Assembly (NCBI GenBank): GCA_006503535.1
Contig: QYRS01000005.1
Coordinates: forward strand, 2,294,001-2,358,000
Direction: 5' to 3'
Source of the DNA: Arthrinium phaeospermum
Lineage: Eukaryota > Ascomycota > Sordariomycetes > Amphisphaeriales > Apiosporaceae
DNA: 64,000 nt
Every line of letters begins with the position of its first letter. Within the stretch, counting starts at the first letter, position 1. Made by a program: the position numbers and the translations under genes. The notes beneath the pieces are model-generated. The model was given only the letters and a program-made list of their open reading frames with translations, had not been told where the DNA came from and did not search any database. Below are positions 46,657-57,484 of the stretch, in pieces.

Positions 46657-47801
46657 ATGACGTCAAACTTGACAATCCAGTCGACCGTCAAGCTGAACAG
46701 CGGCTACGAAATCCCCCGCCTTGGCTTCGGCGTAAGTAGTCCCACACCCTCCGCGTTGCAACTTCATAAGTGTGTAAAGGACAGCGGTTTCGAGAGCCCA
46801 TCCGCTAATCCCGGGAACGTAAACACCAGGTCTACCAGGTGTAAGTGACTTTTTTTATTTCTTCAAGAAGGCTAACCAACCGCCAAATTGGGGGAAATCT
46901 TTTACAGACCGCGATCAAAAGGAGCAGTCCGCTAACACCCCCCTTCACCAGCCCCATCGACCAAGCCGAGTCCTGCGTGCGCGAGGCCCTCACCAATGGC
47001 TACCGGCACGTCGACTCGGCCGTGGGCTACAGAAACGAGGCCCCCTGCGGCAAGGCGATCCGGGAGTTCGCCTCTTCTTCCTCCTTATCGTCTGCGGGCG
47101 GCGGTGGCAATGTCACCCCGCGGGAGCAGATCTTCTTCACCTCCAAGGTCCGCCCCCTGAACCTCTCCTACGAAAGCGCCAAGACCCAAGTCGACGCCAC
47201 CCTGTCGGAGACGGGCCTGGGCTACATCGACCTGATGCTGATCCACGCCCCCTACGGCGGCCCCGCCGCCCGCAAGGGCGCCTGGAAGGCGCTGGTCGAA
47301 GCCGTCGACGCCGGCAAAGTACGCTCCATCGGCGTCAGCAACTACGGCGTGCACCACCTGGACGAGCTAGAAGCGTACACGCACGAGCTCGCCGCCGAGC
47401 GCGGCGGCGACGTCCAAAGCGGCAGCGGTGGTATTATCTCGGTCGGGCAGTGGGAGGTGCACCCCTGGCTGCCGCGCCCCGACATCGTCGACTGGTGCCG
47501 CGCGCGCGGCGTCGCCGTCGAGGCGTACTGCCCCGTCGTGCGCGGGGAGCGGGCGGGCGAGGCAATACTACAAGAGCTGGCGGCCAAGTACGGCAAGACG
47601 TGGGCGCAGGTGCTGATCCGCTGGAGCCTGCAGAAGGGCCACGTGCCGCTGCCCAAGAGCGTGACGCCCGCGCGCATCCGGGAGAACGCCGACGTGTACG
47701 ACTTCGAGCTCAGCGAGGAGGACATGGCGCGGCTGGAGACCAAGGAGTACAGCCCGTGCGCTTGGGATCCCACGACGTCCCCGCTGGACAATGGCAAGTA
47801 A
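46657..47801 (+). CDS. aldo-keto reductase
   Basis: Three exons: 46657-46731, a 9-nt micro-exon at 46830-46838 (encoding VYQ), and 46908-47801, giving 325 aa, the standard length of the family. Catalytic tetrad positions are visible: Asp in GYRHVDSAVGYRNE, Tyr in the same segment, Lys in FFTSKV, and His in LMLIHAPYG. Cofactor-side motifs include SIGVSNYGVHHLDEL, and IRWSLQKGHVPLPKSVTPAR fits the NADPH-binding end. It should be a cytosolic NADPH-dependent carbonyl reductase; the substrate cannot be told. The micro-exon is required to rebuild LGFGVYQTAIK. An in-frame ATG at 46627 would add 10 residues; 46657 has the better context (AAAATG). Confidence 0.9.
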
Positions 47802-48112
47802 CGAACGAATAGGTATGGGAAATAGATTCAGGAGGGGAAACTTCGAAGAAGCAGCGAGCATGTATCCATAGAAACTGCAGAACTCTTGGTGCAAAATATC
47901 ATATTTAATCAAACGCCCACCCGATGTTATCATTTTCCGTTTTCCCAGAACTCCGACTCGACTAAAAACCAAAACATCCCAACTATATGCGCTCTTGGTC
48001 TCGTTACCCTCGCGGGTTATACCCAGAGTGACCCTCTTTTCTGTTATCGCTATGTCCCTCCTTTTTCCGCTACTTAGTATATACCCAGTATAGAAATCCA
48101 TTTTTGTTCTAG
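47802..48112. other. short convergent intergenic region
   Basis: Lies between two facing 3' ends. Nothing gene-like. Confidence 0.4.
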
Positions 48113-49325
48113 TTAAGCTGCTCCAGATCCGGCCCGCTCCAAGACCGGTCTCTGGTCCCAGCGTTCTTCGTCGACGCTGCTGGACTCGGCATCCTCGACG
48201 TACGTGTCGTCGTCCTCGTCGGAATCGACATCGCTGTAGATGAAGAACTGGACGAAGATTCCCAGGTCGAGGAACAGTGTGCCGAGACTACCGGCGATCC
48301 ACGAGGCATTGACCAGAATATAGCGTCCGTAGATATCGCCGGCCTCGCCAGGCTGGCAGTGGCCAGGGTGGGCGCAGGTCGGCTCGTAGGCGAAGATGGA
48401 GAGGACGTAGGTCAGGTTGCCCAGGCACGAGAAGAGGAAGAAGAGCATCGAGATGCCTTCGACCGACTTGCGCCGCCAGTTAAGCAGCAGCTGCGGCAGG
48501 CGCGATCCGAGGTACAACAGCGCGCACATCCAGCCGAAGATCTGGCCCCAGAGGTTGAACTGGGGGCCTCCGTCCGAGGGTTGCGGCCCATGTTCGCCCG
48601 CGGCGTGGCGGCTCAAGTACCAACCCGCCACACCGGCGACGCATACCATGAGGATGGCCGTCGTATGGGTGAAGAGGGTGCGCAGCTTCGTAGGCGGCGG
48701 TGGGGGCGTGGTGGGGGCTCCCGGGATCATGGGCACGGCGGGGGAGAGATGCTCCCAGCTGTGCCAGCTGTGGGTGCTGCCTCTGCGCTCCCTGCTGTTG
48801 ACCACGCGTGCATCTAGCAGACCTGTCCTTTCGTCGGCCTCACCGGTTGCTCTGACGCGAGGAGCCTTTGGCTTAGGCGGAGGGACCTCGTCCTTCCAGG
48901 TGAAGCCCTTGTAGTAGAAACATTGGCCCAGCAAGACCATATCAGCTATGGTATAGTAAATAGCAAGAATGAGCATAGTGGGCAGAACGCCTTGCAGAAT
49001 GGCGCCGAGGATGTTGAAGACATCACCAACCAGCCATATGATGATGAACTGCAATGAAAGACCTTCGGCGGAGCTGCGCCTGAAGTTTTCCGCAATCTGC
49101 GGACTGAAGACGACAATCCATGCTGCAATGGATATAGACCTTTGGGGTAAGAGTGTTAGCTGGTATATTCTTGGCTTTGCTTCATGGGTAAAGCCGTGAC
49201 GCCTTCTTGGGTCTGTGAAGTACAGTCCCGAAGCGGTTGAAGCTTGGCCTTGGTAGATTAACTCACCCACAAATCCCAGATATCGCCTCAATGTCCAAAT
49301 TCAACGGGCCAGTTGGAGGGGCCAT
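48113..49325 (-). CDS. PQ-loop repeat transporter (vacuolar cationic amino acid exporter type)
   Basis: Two exons on the minus strand, 49325-49267 and 49139-48113, giving 361 aa. Both PQ-loop repeats are present: WIVVFSPQIAENFRRSSAEG near the N-terminus and LGSRLPQLLLNWRRKSVEGI in the second half. About seven helices with a long polar loop (residues about 115-185) between the repeats match the Ypq1-3/PQLC2 family, which exports Lys, Arg or His from the vacuole. The C-terminal tail is acidic (DSDEDDDTYVEDAESSS). The substrate is inferred from the family. Its promoter faces that of the Laa2-like gene. Confidence 0.9.
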
Positions 49326-50141
49326 GGTGGTGGGTGGGTGGTGTCAGATGTAGCACAAATCGACCACCAGAGATAGGCTATGTTGTCAGACACTGCCTGA
49401 GAGTGATAGCCAATACGAATCCTAGCTTGTAATCCGCAAGCGAGTGTCGAATGTCTTTTGGTGAAATATAATACACCAGAACTCTGCTGAATGAGCGATT
49501 GATTGGAGTTCCAATAGATTGAGGCCCGATTCTCGATAATGAGCGAAGGCAACTACCGAAGAAGAATATGAGAAGCCAGTCGTCATTGAACATCAATGGA
49601 ATTTTCTGACTGGGATTTCATCCACAGTTTTCATCGCGTAACTAACTCAGCCGGGACCACTGCAGTCCCACGTGCCTTTGAAGGATTTACGTCCGGCAGG
49701 ATGGATGGACTCGATGACGCTAGAGCAGTTTTGCGGGGGGACGGCCAATTGTAGGGGGGCTTAGGAAGGAGCTAGTGCGTGTTAGCCCCCCATGCGCTGG
49801 GTTAGGGGGCTTTCCAGCTTGCCTGCTTGCACGGGCGACGGTATGGCACGCCAAGCCCTTAAGCCCATCCTTTTCAGCCGCCGGTCAATCCACCACACCC
49901 AACGTCCACGACATACCTTCCGGGATTAGGGGGTTTGGAACGGATGATCGTCGCGGCGATAACGATAGCTTCGCCCTTCGTTCGTGATTGACACAAGCTT
50001 GGTCGTCGTTGATACTTTTCTTTGGCGAGTTCTGTCCGTTCCCAATAGCCTTTGTGCCCAAAGTGAAAAGCGCAGTCGACAGGACAGAGTTTGGTTCGGA
50101 GGTGGCCTGACTGGCTGGGTTCGCCGGGCAAAGTAATAATA
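49326..50141. promoter_or_regulatory. divergent intergenic region between PQ-loop and Laa2-like genes
   Basis: Contains the promoters of two outward-facing genes. No gene-like frame. No individual control element was recognised. Confidence 0.45.
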
Positions 50142-51940
50142 ATGTCTGCCGACCTCTTCGCCGAATTCGTCGAGACGCCGCCGCCGGCGTCGCAAACACC
50201 CCAACCGGCCAAACCCTCCTCAGACCCGTTCGACTTCTCAAGTTTCACAAATAACAGGCAGACCGCCTCGGCGCCGCCACCACAGCAGAACCAACCATGG
50301 CCGACACTCCAGTCCACCCCGGACCCGTGGGCGACATTCGCGACCAACACAACGACGGCACCGGTGCCGTTTGGCACCAATACCGCAGGCAATAATAACG
50401 ATGACGATGACGACGACGAAGGCTGGGGCGACTTTGAGGTAGCGGAGAATACAAGGTCAACGTCAATCTCAAGCGCGCCGCCGCCCCCTTTTCCTGCAGC
50501 CAACGCGCCAAAACCCTCGCCGTCGCCAGACACTGTTGCAAGGACAAGGATAGTGCGGGCGCCGACGATAGATCTACTGTCGAACAGCCTCATCGATATT
50601 CCAGGTCGCAACAACAACAGCAACAGCAACCAGTCGCGAAAAGCCCCAACGGCCCAGCAACCGAAGCCAAAGCCGAAGCTCGAAACAATCAGTCAAAAGA
50701 AGAGCACGCGCAATCCACCCAAACCAGATCCTAATGTTCTGTTTGATGCGGATGATTTTGGCGGCGACAATGAGGACGATGACGACTTTGGAGACTTTGA
50801 GAGCTTTTCCACACCGCCGCCGCCGCAGGCGGCGACAAGGAATGCGCAGCCCAAGGAATCCGCTTCACAACTTTTGGCCACTCTGAGTTTGCAGGAACCC
50901 GCCTCAAACTACCCGCAGGCCCCCAAATCTCCATCCTTCCAGGAAAGAAACCCTTTTCCTGGGCTCGCTCTCAAGAAGCCTACACCATCTCCAGCTGCTT
51001 CTAAGGACGACCCCATAACGTCGCCCATCACCGCTTGGCCAACGCTGGATAAGATGAACTCGGCGGGTAGTAATACGATGGATGATGGATGGGGTGACTG
51101 GGACTCTTTCGACAAGAGTAAGCCTGTCTCGAAGCCTGCTCCAAAGTCCGTTACAAGGAAGCCCGCATCGAAACCTGTCTCCAAGCCTGCCTCGAAGAAG
51201 CCTGAGAAAGTCAACACGGTTTCGCAAGATACCGCTGCGGACTGGGGTTGGGATGATGCCGATCCAATAATTGATGACGTTAAGGACGACGGCAATCAGA
51301 TCCCTCCTAGCAATATCCCTCCTCCGTCTGTTTTATTATCGATATTTCCCCAGCTTCTCGGAATGGCCAACACATCACTCTACAAACCCGTCGGCGGGCA
51401 GCCATTTTCTATCAAGAACCGTGTCATGTCCGATCCAAGGACGCTGGAGTTTCTTAGGGGATATCTATCACTTGCGACGGTTGGAGCCCGTATCATAGCC
51501 GGTCGAAAACAGCGTTGGCACCGAGACAAATTCCTAGCACAATCCATGTCTATTTCGGCGGCTGGTAGCAAGGGATGAAGCTTGCGGGTATCGACAAAAC
51601 CCAAGCTGCTCGCGAAGATCGCGAAGCAGGCGATATTTTGGATGTGTGGAAGGAGCATGTTGGCCGCCTCCGTTCGGCAATCGCTACAGCGAATTCGGCA
51701 TTAAAGGACCAGCATCTCAAGATACCGGAGTTACGAGACAATATGCAAGTCCAGACGGCCAAAGGTGTTCCTACATCTAGCAAGGCCTGTATTATCTGTG
51801 GACTCCGGCGAGACGAGCGAGTGGCAAGAGTTGATATTGAAGTCGAGGACAGCTTCGGCGAATGGTGGGCAGAGCATTGGGGTCATGTGGCCTGCAAGCG
51901 GTTTTGGTTGAAGCATGAGAACGCGTTGCGCCAACGGTGA
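50142..51940 (+). CDS. Laa2/ppk6-like AP-1 accessory protein (one apparent frame break)
   Basis: A long, mostly disordered protein of about 600 aa. It carries repeated acidic aromatic motifs: DDEGWGDFEV, DDDDFGDFESF and DDGWGDWDSF. Such W/F-G-D-F motifs in acidic context are ligands of the AP-1 gamma-ear in aftiphilin- and Laa2-type proteins, so a role in clathrin/AP-1 traffic at the trans-Golgi is inferred. The C-terminal third is more conserved in fungi, and includes a CIICGLRRDERV and HVACKRFW pair that could bind metal. Databases often label relatives ppk6 kinase, but no kinase domain is visible. The frame breaks at 51572-51578: the 5' part stops at TGA (51576-51578) after AAGSKG, and the conserved continuation MKLAGIDKTQAARED begins at 51575 in another frame. 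One extra base in the GGG run would join them. Confidence 0.75.
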
Positions 51941-53100
51941 GAGCGGTCTCGAGGGCTACCAGTTCAAGTGTAGTACCGAATTCCTTTACGTGCTCCTTCG
52001 GGACAGATAGATCGTAGTCAGCCAGCCCCTCGATTTAGGACGGAAGAGTTTGGCACGAAGCAGGGGCCAGGCCATTGGCTGGATCAGCCTTTCCGGTGAA
52101 GATGCAGCCGTTGTAGCTTCCGACGCCATTGTCGCCAATTCGCCCGTTCCATTCCGGTCACATGGATAGCTTGCATGCCTGTGAATTTACAGCTCTTACT
52201 AACGAAAGATGGATGCCTAGTTGGCCCAATGGCCGCATTCGAAGTGTCGAAAACTAGACTACTGCATGGGGGTGGCTCCTCTCTTCTGCATATTGTCCTC
52301 GTAAACCATCATTCATCATCCCACACGATATACCCGCTGTGATTCGCTCTCTCTCATACAGCCCAGTTGCTATAGATCGAACCAATCAAGACGCTTACTC
52401 CTACCATTGTCTCGAGCACAATAGTGTCAGGGATGATACTGGGCTTGCATATATGGGCTCTTGTTTTTCCCGATTGGGCACGTCGAGGTTTCGTGCCGTC
52501 GGGACCAAGTGTCACTGGGAGGACAGGGGTATTCCCCAATCGTCCCGCGAAAAAAACCCCTGCCCCCCTCTCTGTCGCCAATCAGCTCTGCAGCTCGTGG
52601 CGTTCCAACATGTGGTGTGATTGTTGTTGTATTTTGCCCTCGTCTTTGGTGGTGGCCAATGGGCACGAAACGCCCGCCTGTATTTCCTACCTGTTTGGTC
52701 TATGGCTGTACTCGCGGGCACAGCTCTCTCCGCACTGCCAGAAATGCCGCACATCAAAGGGCGTATAGGTGTTAATTGGCCGGGAACGCTCCAATGGGCT
52801 CCCCGGACGCGGACCTTGCAGATATGCTGGACGTTCTTTCTCCGTGGGCGTCATTCGGATCCCTAAAGAGGGGTGGGTGGTTGGTCGGTGCATAGTCCAA
52901 ATCACTTCCATCAACCAGTACGCCTGCGTAGATGGAGCAGTGTTGCGTAATACCCAAAGAAGGGTGTAATTACATATGTTCTATCCTGGAGAAGAACCGC
53001 ATCGATATGAACAGTAATAGGATTTCCCGCTTAAGGGGGAAGAGTCCCACAGGCAGGCTCAACACGAGCCACATACGACCGGCTTTGGTAGCCTAGCGGT
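51941..53100. other. intergenic region, no gene seen
   Basis: Several overlapping open frames exist on both strands, but none has family features. No repeat-element ends were seen. Confidence 0.4.
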
Positions 53101-53389
53101 TCTACGGGGCGGCGGACAGCAGCTACCGGGACCACAATTGGCGATCCGGGCACCTATCATTTCGGTATCCGGACAATCGGAGAGCAGGCCGGTGGTGGGA
53201 AATTCCGGTTTGGGGACGGGTCAATTTCCTGGACGCCGTATGGTTATATATTCCGCCCACGTGGAGTGTATCCCATATGCGAATCTACATATATTCCTCT
53301 TGCTGAAGACGCGTATGGCAGTTGTGCCGGAATTACGCAGGCGGATATACGTATTCCGCTCCCTTGATTTCTCTTTCTTTGTCGACGTG

Positions 53390-54930
53390 GTCCTTCGACT
53401 TCGAAATTGCAACCATAAGGCGTCGACGAGCATGGCCCAGATCTCCGCCGTGAGCTGGAATATTTGGGTATCCCAGTCAATGCCACGGGCCAACCGAGCG
53501 CCTTATCGCCCTTGCGCCTGCTGAATTGAACGGCTCTAAAGACATTGAATGTCCCAAAGACGACGGAATGGCCGAAGCAGACGAGAGGGAAGACGAGCGG
53601 GAGTTTGGGAAACTCAGGAAGAGGTCGTGGAAGCACTCACGGTCATGGCGCTCAAGGTCTCAGTGATGAATTAGCGAGCTGGGCAATATATAAACGCGCG
53701 AAGAAATACATTGCTATGACCGTCATCAGTGGCAGGAAGGCATGCTTTATCGTCTAGTTCGTGATGACAACATTAACGGCCCATTACCCATCCAGTTGAA
53801 GAAAGACTTCCTCTATGGCCAGTAAACTAATTTGAGCGAACTGGCTATCCTGGCAATAGACAAGGTGGTTAGCACAAACCATCGCAGTTTTGGAAGATTC
53901 CTTGCCAGATACGACATACATCACGGCGATACTCGAACTTGATGAAGAAAGCCCGGATCTAGGCCTACCGATCCTCCAGTACTACTCCAACGCGTTGGTT
54001 AGGCTCGAGAGCTCCGACGACGATCTCACCGGGTACAGAACGCAGAAAAGTTACAAGTCCCTCATGGGTGACAGCCAACCCAAAAACGATAAGACTACAT
54101 GCTGTATGCGACACTGGCCCACGAACGAGGTAACATCGGGGCCTTGGAGTGACTCCTCGGCCAACCGAACTATCCCCGACGATGCAAAGATGTCGGAGAT
54201 GCTTAGCTTTTCACGGCCCTGTTTGAGGCGGCTCCTGGAGTGGGTGGCAGTAGTATAGGAGCGAACCGGGCCCACAGCGACAACGCCGGGAAGAGCGGCG
54301 TGTTTGGGGAAGCTCGACACTTTGATGGAATCGGGCTACAAGGACCTCTAGCCAGGTAAACAATAGCCCGATGCAGACCTACATGGACAATATCGCATTG
54401 TTAATGAATCGAGAAACCAGCCCAGACACGCAATAACTTACGCTTCCACTGGAACAACACCAAGAACCACCGAAGCCGTGGTCGTACGCCATGAACCATT
54501 TCGTGTCGGCCGATCTCCCCGGGAATTCCCACGAGCAGCAGCAGCGTATGGCCTCCTTACAGATCGCCTTCATCTCGCCTTCCATACCGCCAGGAAAGGC
54601 GCGGAGCCGCGGCGGGTCGAACCCGGCGTCCGAACGTCCTGGCAGAATACCAGAGAATGACGGTGATGCTATGCGTCCTTTGCGGTCGAAGAAGCTGTCC
54701 TCAAAGACTTTTCGTCTGGGCCACATGGCGGAGATGACGGCCTAGCACTTTTGCGAGCACGACAGGTCCTTGGCGTATACGCACATGGTCCCGGAACGGA
54801 TTCTTATGATCCCCATCTATCTCGTCGCCCATGACACCACCATACTCCGGCTGGTCAGGTATCTAGATAGAAGGCAGGGGAAGAATAGAGAAAAAAAACG
54901 GAATTAGTGCATACGGCCCTACACGACGGC
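53390..54930 (+). pseudogene. probable decayed protein-coding gene
   Basis: Protein-like pieces are scattered on the plus strand, interrupted by stops and frame changes. About 53415-53522 reads GVDEHGPDLRRELEYLGIPV, which resembles the end of a BTB/T1-type domain, preceded by an in-frame TAA. About 53741-53821 reads MLYRLVRDDNINGPLPIQLK and on. About 54090-54240 reads LYATLAHERGNIGALE, a TGA where Trp would fit, then a TAG before LFTALFEAA; the spacing recalls an ankyrin-like repeat. From 54437 about 100 codons are open, up to a TAG before HFCEHDRSLAYTHMVPER and IPIYLVAHDTTILRLV. GC3 is high in these pieces. Several stops would be explained by single C-to-T or G-to-A changes. Family assignments are weak; decay is the best-supported part. 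Confidence 0.4.
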
Positions 54931-55162
54931 TACACTTTTCGTCTGGGCCACATGGCGGAGATGACGGCCTAGCACTTTTGCGAGCACGACAGGTCCTTGG
55001 CGTATACGCACATGGTCCCGGAACGGATTCTTATGATCCCCATCTATCTCGTCGCCCATGACACCACCATACTCCGGCTGGTCAGGTGTATTCTAGATAG
55101 AAGGCAGGGAAGAATAGAGAAAAAAACGGAATTAGTAGAATGCATACGGCCCTACACGACGG
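54707..55162. repeat. imperfect direct tandem duplication, 227-bp period
   Basis: Two head-to-tail copies: 54707-54929 and 54934-55162. Both start ACTTTTCGTCTGGGCCACAT and both end near GCATACGGCCCTACACGACG. They differ only by small indels, for example GGTATCTAG versus GGTGTATTCTAG, one A fewer in an A run, and an extra AGAAT. High identity means a recent event. Both copies contain the last protein-like piece of the decayed gene with the same in-frame TAG, so the stop preceded the duplication. Confidence 0.9.
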
Positions 55163-57484
55163 GCAATAACCTGTAGAGTACCCGTTTGACAGACCAACAG
55201 TCCGGTGCCAAATATTAAGTGCAATAAGAACTTTGAAAGTGAAGGGGGCATATTGGCCAATATATCTGCATTCGAATGGGCGTAATAACGCATGGGCGTC
55301 ACTTGATTGCCAAATAAACGCCCCGATATATGGCACACAGTACTCCCAGAAGTATGATGTAAGAGGTAGCAACCCGCAAACAACACAGCACAGACAAAAT
55401 ATAAAAAGACCTGTACCCATCCATTCAATTATACTGCACTTCATTCCAAGGTATGGATATACATACGAATGCGTTTGATTCGATGATAGTAAATACGTTC
55501 ATTCATCTTATATATTACACGTGAACTCGCTACCGTTTGTTACGGTTTCTTCGCCATGCTTCCGGACAATTTAGTCACTGTGAATCTATCACGACTCCCA
55601 TAGATATTGTTTGACTGCAAGTGAGCAGGTACATAATTGTCATCGATGCAAGGCCCCTCCTGCCTCAAATGAAAGTCAGTTCCCACGTCGAACACGCAAG
55701 GGCAAGTCATATTGACTGGTTGGATTTGTCGTCGAAAAGCGTAGGTGCTCGCTTGGCTTGGGCTGAGTAGTTGATGCACCTCTTGAGCTATCCCAGGACA
55801 GCTTGATCGTACCTTACTTACTCTTACTCCCGGGCCCTGAAGACTGGCATCGAGGACTACAAATATCAATTGTCCATGGGAGGTACATGCCATTCCCAAC
55901 TCTCAACCTCCTTCTCGATTTAGAACTCTGCAAGCACATGCGTCCATATGCAAGCAGGTCCTTGTTTCTCCCAGAATTCAGAGGGCTGGAACGAGCGAAC
56001 AAACAATCAAATTGCAGATTGATTGAAACGAACGGGCGATCGACTTTTCCCACCAGACGCTTTCCCACGCTTTCCGCCCCCACAATTCTTCGACTCTCAC
56101 AATTGAGCTTGGGAACTTGAACACAAGAAACACAAGAACACAACACACACACACGCGCGCGCACACAATACAAAGAAACGAACGGGAGCCACATCAACCT
56201 CCTCTATTTCCTCTTCCTCCTCCTCACCACCTCCATCACCGCCGCTACTGTCCTTTTTTTTCTTCTCTGCTCCTCGCCAATAACCGCGCCTCTTCCCCCC
56301 TTTTAACTCTCCCCCCCTCCTTGCTATCTCTCCCTCACTCACCACTCTCGCCCTCTCTACCCTCCCCCAGCCGCCCGCCACCAAGACTCAGACCTCCCCT
56401 GTCACCTAAGGTTGACCCGCACTTCTCTCCCGCATCCGGCCTTTCTTGTTGCTGGCATATCGGTTTCATTCCTACCGTCTTACAACGCTGGATGCCATCA
56501 TTGCCCGCTTGATCGCACATACGGCCGCATAACCCACCTGTTTGTTGCAAGGCGTGCGAAGCTATCTGTCTATCTGCGACATCCAGAGATCGATCTTCCA
56601 CACTGTCCCCCAACGGCGGCGCAGCCAGTCAGTCCCCTTGTTCAAGCTTGCCCACGCGGCTAGTTAGTGGTCTGCATCGACCTACATACCATACCTGCCA
56701 GGTCCTCCTCCGGGTTAGTCTCCATCAAAATACCTACCTCCAAGGTACCACACACCCACGTACTACCTTACACACTACTGGACGTACGTAAAGCAACAAC
56801 AAGCAGCAGACAGCTTGAGCTCGGTTCGTTTACTCCTGCGACCAACCAGACGCAACAATCGTCAACCCCACTGCCAATCCATCCCACTCTCTTCCCCAAG
56901 GGAAAGAAAAGAAGCAAGACACGAAAAAACTCCCGCGATTTACTCTGCGTCAAGCAACAGACAAGGTAAGTTGGTGGAATGGCCGGCGATGATGCCCCGC
57001 TTTGGTCTTGATCCCTCGCTCACCCACGCACTCGCTCACTCACTCACTCAATCACCCTGCCTTTCCCTTCCCCTCTCCCTCTCCACTGCTGCCCGTCGTT
57101 GTCACTGTTTCTATTTTCTACTACCACATGCTGGATCGTGCAGCGCAGATGCACAGAAAGCCCACCGCTGGTCAAATATAGTCGCCTTGGTCATAGCCTG
57201 TCCCTACACCCGCTCACCCTTATTTGTGAATGTCACATGAAATAACCCATTTCCCATACCGTCATCTCCACCACCCGACCTGATCTACATCTTGTCTACT
57301 GCAAAGTGCGAGCTTATCAGAGCTAGCTAACGCCGCGACTCAACTAGCTAGGCCCAGAGCTCTGCTTTTGCCCACCATTCGCCAACAGTAAAAAGGGCAG
57401 CTCATTTGCGCAAATCAGCATCAGCAACCTCTGGTTCAAAGCTCGGCAGTTTTCATTTCTTCTTGTTGCTTGCCGTTCACCATC
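55163..57484. promoter_or_regulatory. long promoter and leader region of the KH-domain gene
   Basis: From about 56100 the plus strand is strongly pyrimidine-rich and then C/A-rich, as in long fungal 5' leaders. A consensus donor GTAAGT at 56966 and candidate acceptors downstream suggest an intron in the 5' untranslated region (inference). No coding frame with family features is visible. Confidence 0.4.

Noticed and set aside
53071..53080. ACATACGACC, identical to the start of fungal 5S rRNA
   Set aside because: The match stops after ten bases; the following sequence does not resemble 5S rRNA.
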